From assembly GCA_015688915.1 (NCBI GenBank), contig JAATGX010000064.1, forward strand, positions 1 to 6,524: a stretch of DNA of 6,524 bases, read 5' to 3'. This document shows, piece by piece, positions 5,412 to 6,524 of this stretch; the stretch's first letter is position 1, and every line of letters starts with the position of its first letter. A model generated the notes under the pieces. The model was given only the letters and a program-made list of their open reading frames with translations, had not been told where the DNA came from and made no database searches. Both the position numbers and the translations under genes were made by a program. This DNA is from Desulfuromonadales bacterium. GTDB taxonomy: Bacteria > Desulfobacterota > Desulfuromonadia > Geobacterales > Pseudopelobacteraceae.

Positions 5412-6524
5412 CCGATACGCCCCAACCGCCGAATCATCCCGAGATCCCCGATGCCACTGTTGCGCACCGAAGTCAGCGCTCTTCACAATTGATCTGGATC
5501 ATCCCGATCCTCGCGGCGATTATCGGTATCTCCCTGGCGGTCAGATCCTACCTGGAGCGGGGGCCGGTCATAACCATTACCTTCAAGAGCGGTGAAGGCA
5601 TCGAGGCGGGCAAGACCAGGATCAAGTACAAGGACGTGCAGATCGGCCAGGTCAGGTCGATTACCATTGCCAAAGACCGCTCGCATGTGATCGTGACTGC
5701 CGAATTGAGCAAGGAGGCGGAGGGGTTGCTGGTGGAGGACACCTGCTTCTGGGTCGTCCGTGCCCGGATCGCCGGCGGGAGTGTTTCCGGGCTCGATACC
5801 CTGATGGGGGGGTCATATATCGGCGTTGACGTCGGAACATCGAAGCAGCCCCAGGACAAATTCAAAGGGTTGGAGCGGCCGCCGGTGATCGCCAGGGACG
5901 AGCCGGGCCAACAGTTTGTCCTGCACGCCGCGGACATCGGTTCGCTGAACATATCCTCTCCGATCTTCTACCGCCGCATGCAGGTGGGGGAGGTGAGCGC
6001 CTACGAGCTGGACAAGGATGGAAAAGGGGTAACGCTCCAAGTATTCATCCGAGCTCCGTATGACCAGTACGTCAAGGCCAATACCCTCTTCTGGCACGCC
6101 AGCGGCATCGATTTCAGCATTGATGCCAATGGTGTGAAGGTCAACACCGAGTCCATGGTCTCGGTCCTGTTGGGGGGCATCTCCTTCCAATCGCCGGAAG
6201 ACCGTGGCGACTCCCCGCCGGCCCGCCCCAACAGCACCTTCACCCTGTTCGCCAACAAGGAAGAGGCCATGAAACGCCCGGATACGGTGGTGGAAAACTA
6301 TACACTGGTGTTCAGGGAGTCGGTGCGCGGCCTGTCGGTTGGCGCCCCGGTTGACCTGCGCGGTGTTGCCGTTGGCGAGGTCACGAGGATTGATGTTGAA
6401 CTGGACCCCCGGAACAAGAGATTCGTCATGCCGGTGGAGGTCCGGTTTTATCCGGAACGCCTCCGGGCGCATTACCACAACAAAGCGCAACAGGGCAACC
6501 CGATGGATTCCCGCAAACTCCTCA
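5408..6524 (+). CDS. pqiB: PqiB, MCE-domain lipid transport protein (5' 372 codons, runs off window)
   Basis: The frame from the ATG at 5408 stays open to the right edge, so the C-terminus is missing; E. coli PqiB has about 546 residues. A short cytoplasmic N-terminus (1-27, proline-rich) is followed by one transmembrane anchor (about 28-48, I-W-I-I-P-I-L-A-A-I-I-G), then periplasmic MCE domains. MCE1 is about 54-145 (I-T-F-K-S-G-E-G-I-E-A-G-K-T, then V-Q-I-G-Q-V). MCE2 is about 168-262 (S-P-I-F-Y-R-R-M-Q-V-G-E-V). MCE3 begins about 297 (V-R-G-L-S-V-G-A-P-V-D-L-R-G-V-A-V-G-E-V). By family knowledge, PqiB hexamers form a tunnel across the periplasm, coupled to PqiA in the inner membrane and PqiC in the outer membrane. 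A pqiC lipoprotein gene would be expected beyond the window. The start overlaps the previous stop by ATGA with a purine-rich GAGAG site just upstream. Confidence 0.93.
   Translation, partial: MTDTPQPPNHPEIPDATVAHRSQRSSQLIWIIPILAAIIGISLAVRSYLERGPVITITFKSGEGIEAGKTRIKYKDVQIGQVRSITIAKDRSHVIVTAELSKEAEGLLVEDTCFWVVRARIAGGSVSGLDTLMGGSYIGVDVGTSKQPQDKFKGLERPPVIARDEPGQQFVLHAADIGSLNISSPIFYRRMQVGEVSAYELDKDGKGVTLQVFIRAPYDQYVKANTLFWHASGIDFSIDANGVKVNTESMVSVLLGGISFQSPEDRGDSPPARPNSTFTLFANKEEAMKRPDTVVENYTLVFRESVRGLSVGAPVDLRGVAVGEVTRIDVELDPRNKRFVMPVEVRFYPERLRAHYHNKAQQGNPMDSRKLL

Noticed and set aside
5548..6490. Minus-strand frames of 134 and 225 codons
   Set aside because: Both are antisense to pqiB, which is continuous from 5408 to the edge with clear MCE domains.
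1..6524. CRISPR array, tRNA or rRNA genes, phage or integrase genes
   Set aside because: No regularly spaced repeats, cloverleaf-like sequence, rRNA motifs or recombinase motifs were seen.

Overview
The window (6,524 bp, GC-rich coding DNA) looks like chromosome of a Gram-negative bacterium. Its genes are almost all about the cell envelope: an outer-membrane efflux channel, a periplasmic protein, a CpxR/CpxA-type two-component system and a Pqi-type lipid transport operon. Protein style and gene mix suggest a deltaproteobacterium of the Geobacter/Pelobacter kind. That is an impression, not a search result.

Layout. Positions 1-455 hold the 3' end of a TolC/NodT-family outer-membrane efflux channel gene. 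A 56-aa orphan protein (612-782, +) follows. It converges on an 88-aa signal-peptide protein (916-1182, -), and an inverted repeat at 827-902 lies between them. Positions 1183-1828 form a 646-bp divergent, gene-free region dominated by a long imperfect palindrome (1391-1642). A CpxR-like regulator (1829-2530) and a CpxA-like sensor kinase (2555-3961) follow and end at a strong rho-independent terminator (4036-4069). A tightly overlapping pqi operon fills the rest: two separate half-size PqiA proteins (4147-4779 and 4776-5411) and the first 372 codons of PqiB (5408 to the window edge).

How it may work together. In E. coli the envelope-stress operon cpxRA is divergent from cpxP, a small periplasmic modulator, and CpxR binds GTAAA-N5-GTAAA boxes. 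Here a CpxRA-like pair is also divergent from a small secreted protein. The shared intergenic region carries two exact GTAAA-N5-GTAAA sequences, one in each arm of the palindrome and in opposite orientation. The protein is not a recognisable CpxP (no LTxxQ motif seen), and the boxes lie far from the apparent promoters, so a regulatory role is a hypothesis. The main alternative is that the palindrome is a dispersed MITE-like repeat that contains the motif by chance. The neighbouring efflux and Pqi genes would be sensible targets of an envelope-stress regulator, but no box was seen in front of pqiA.
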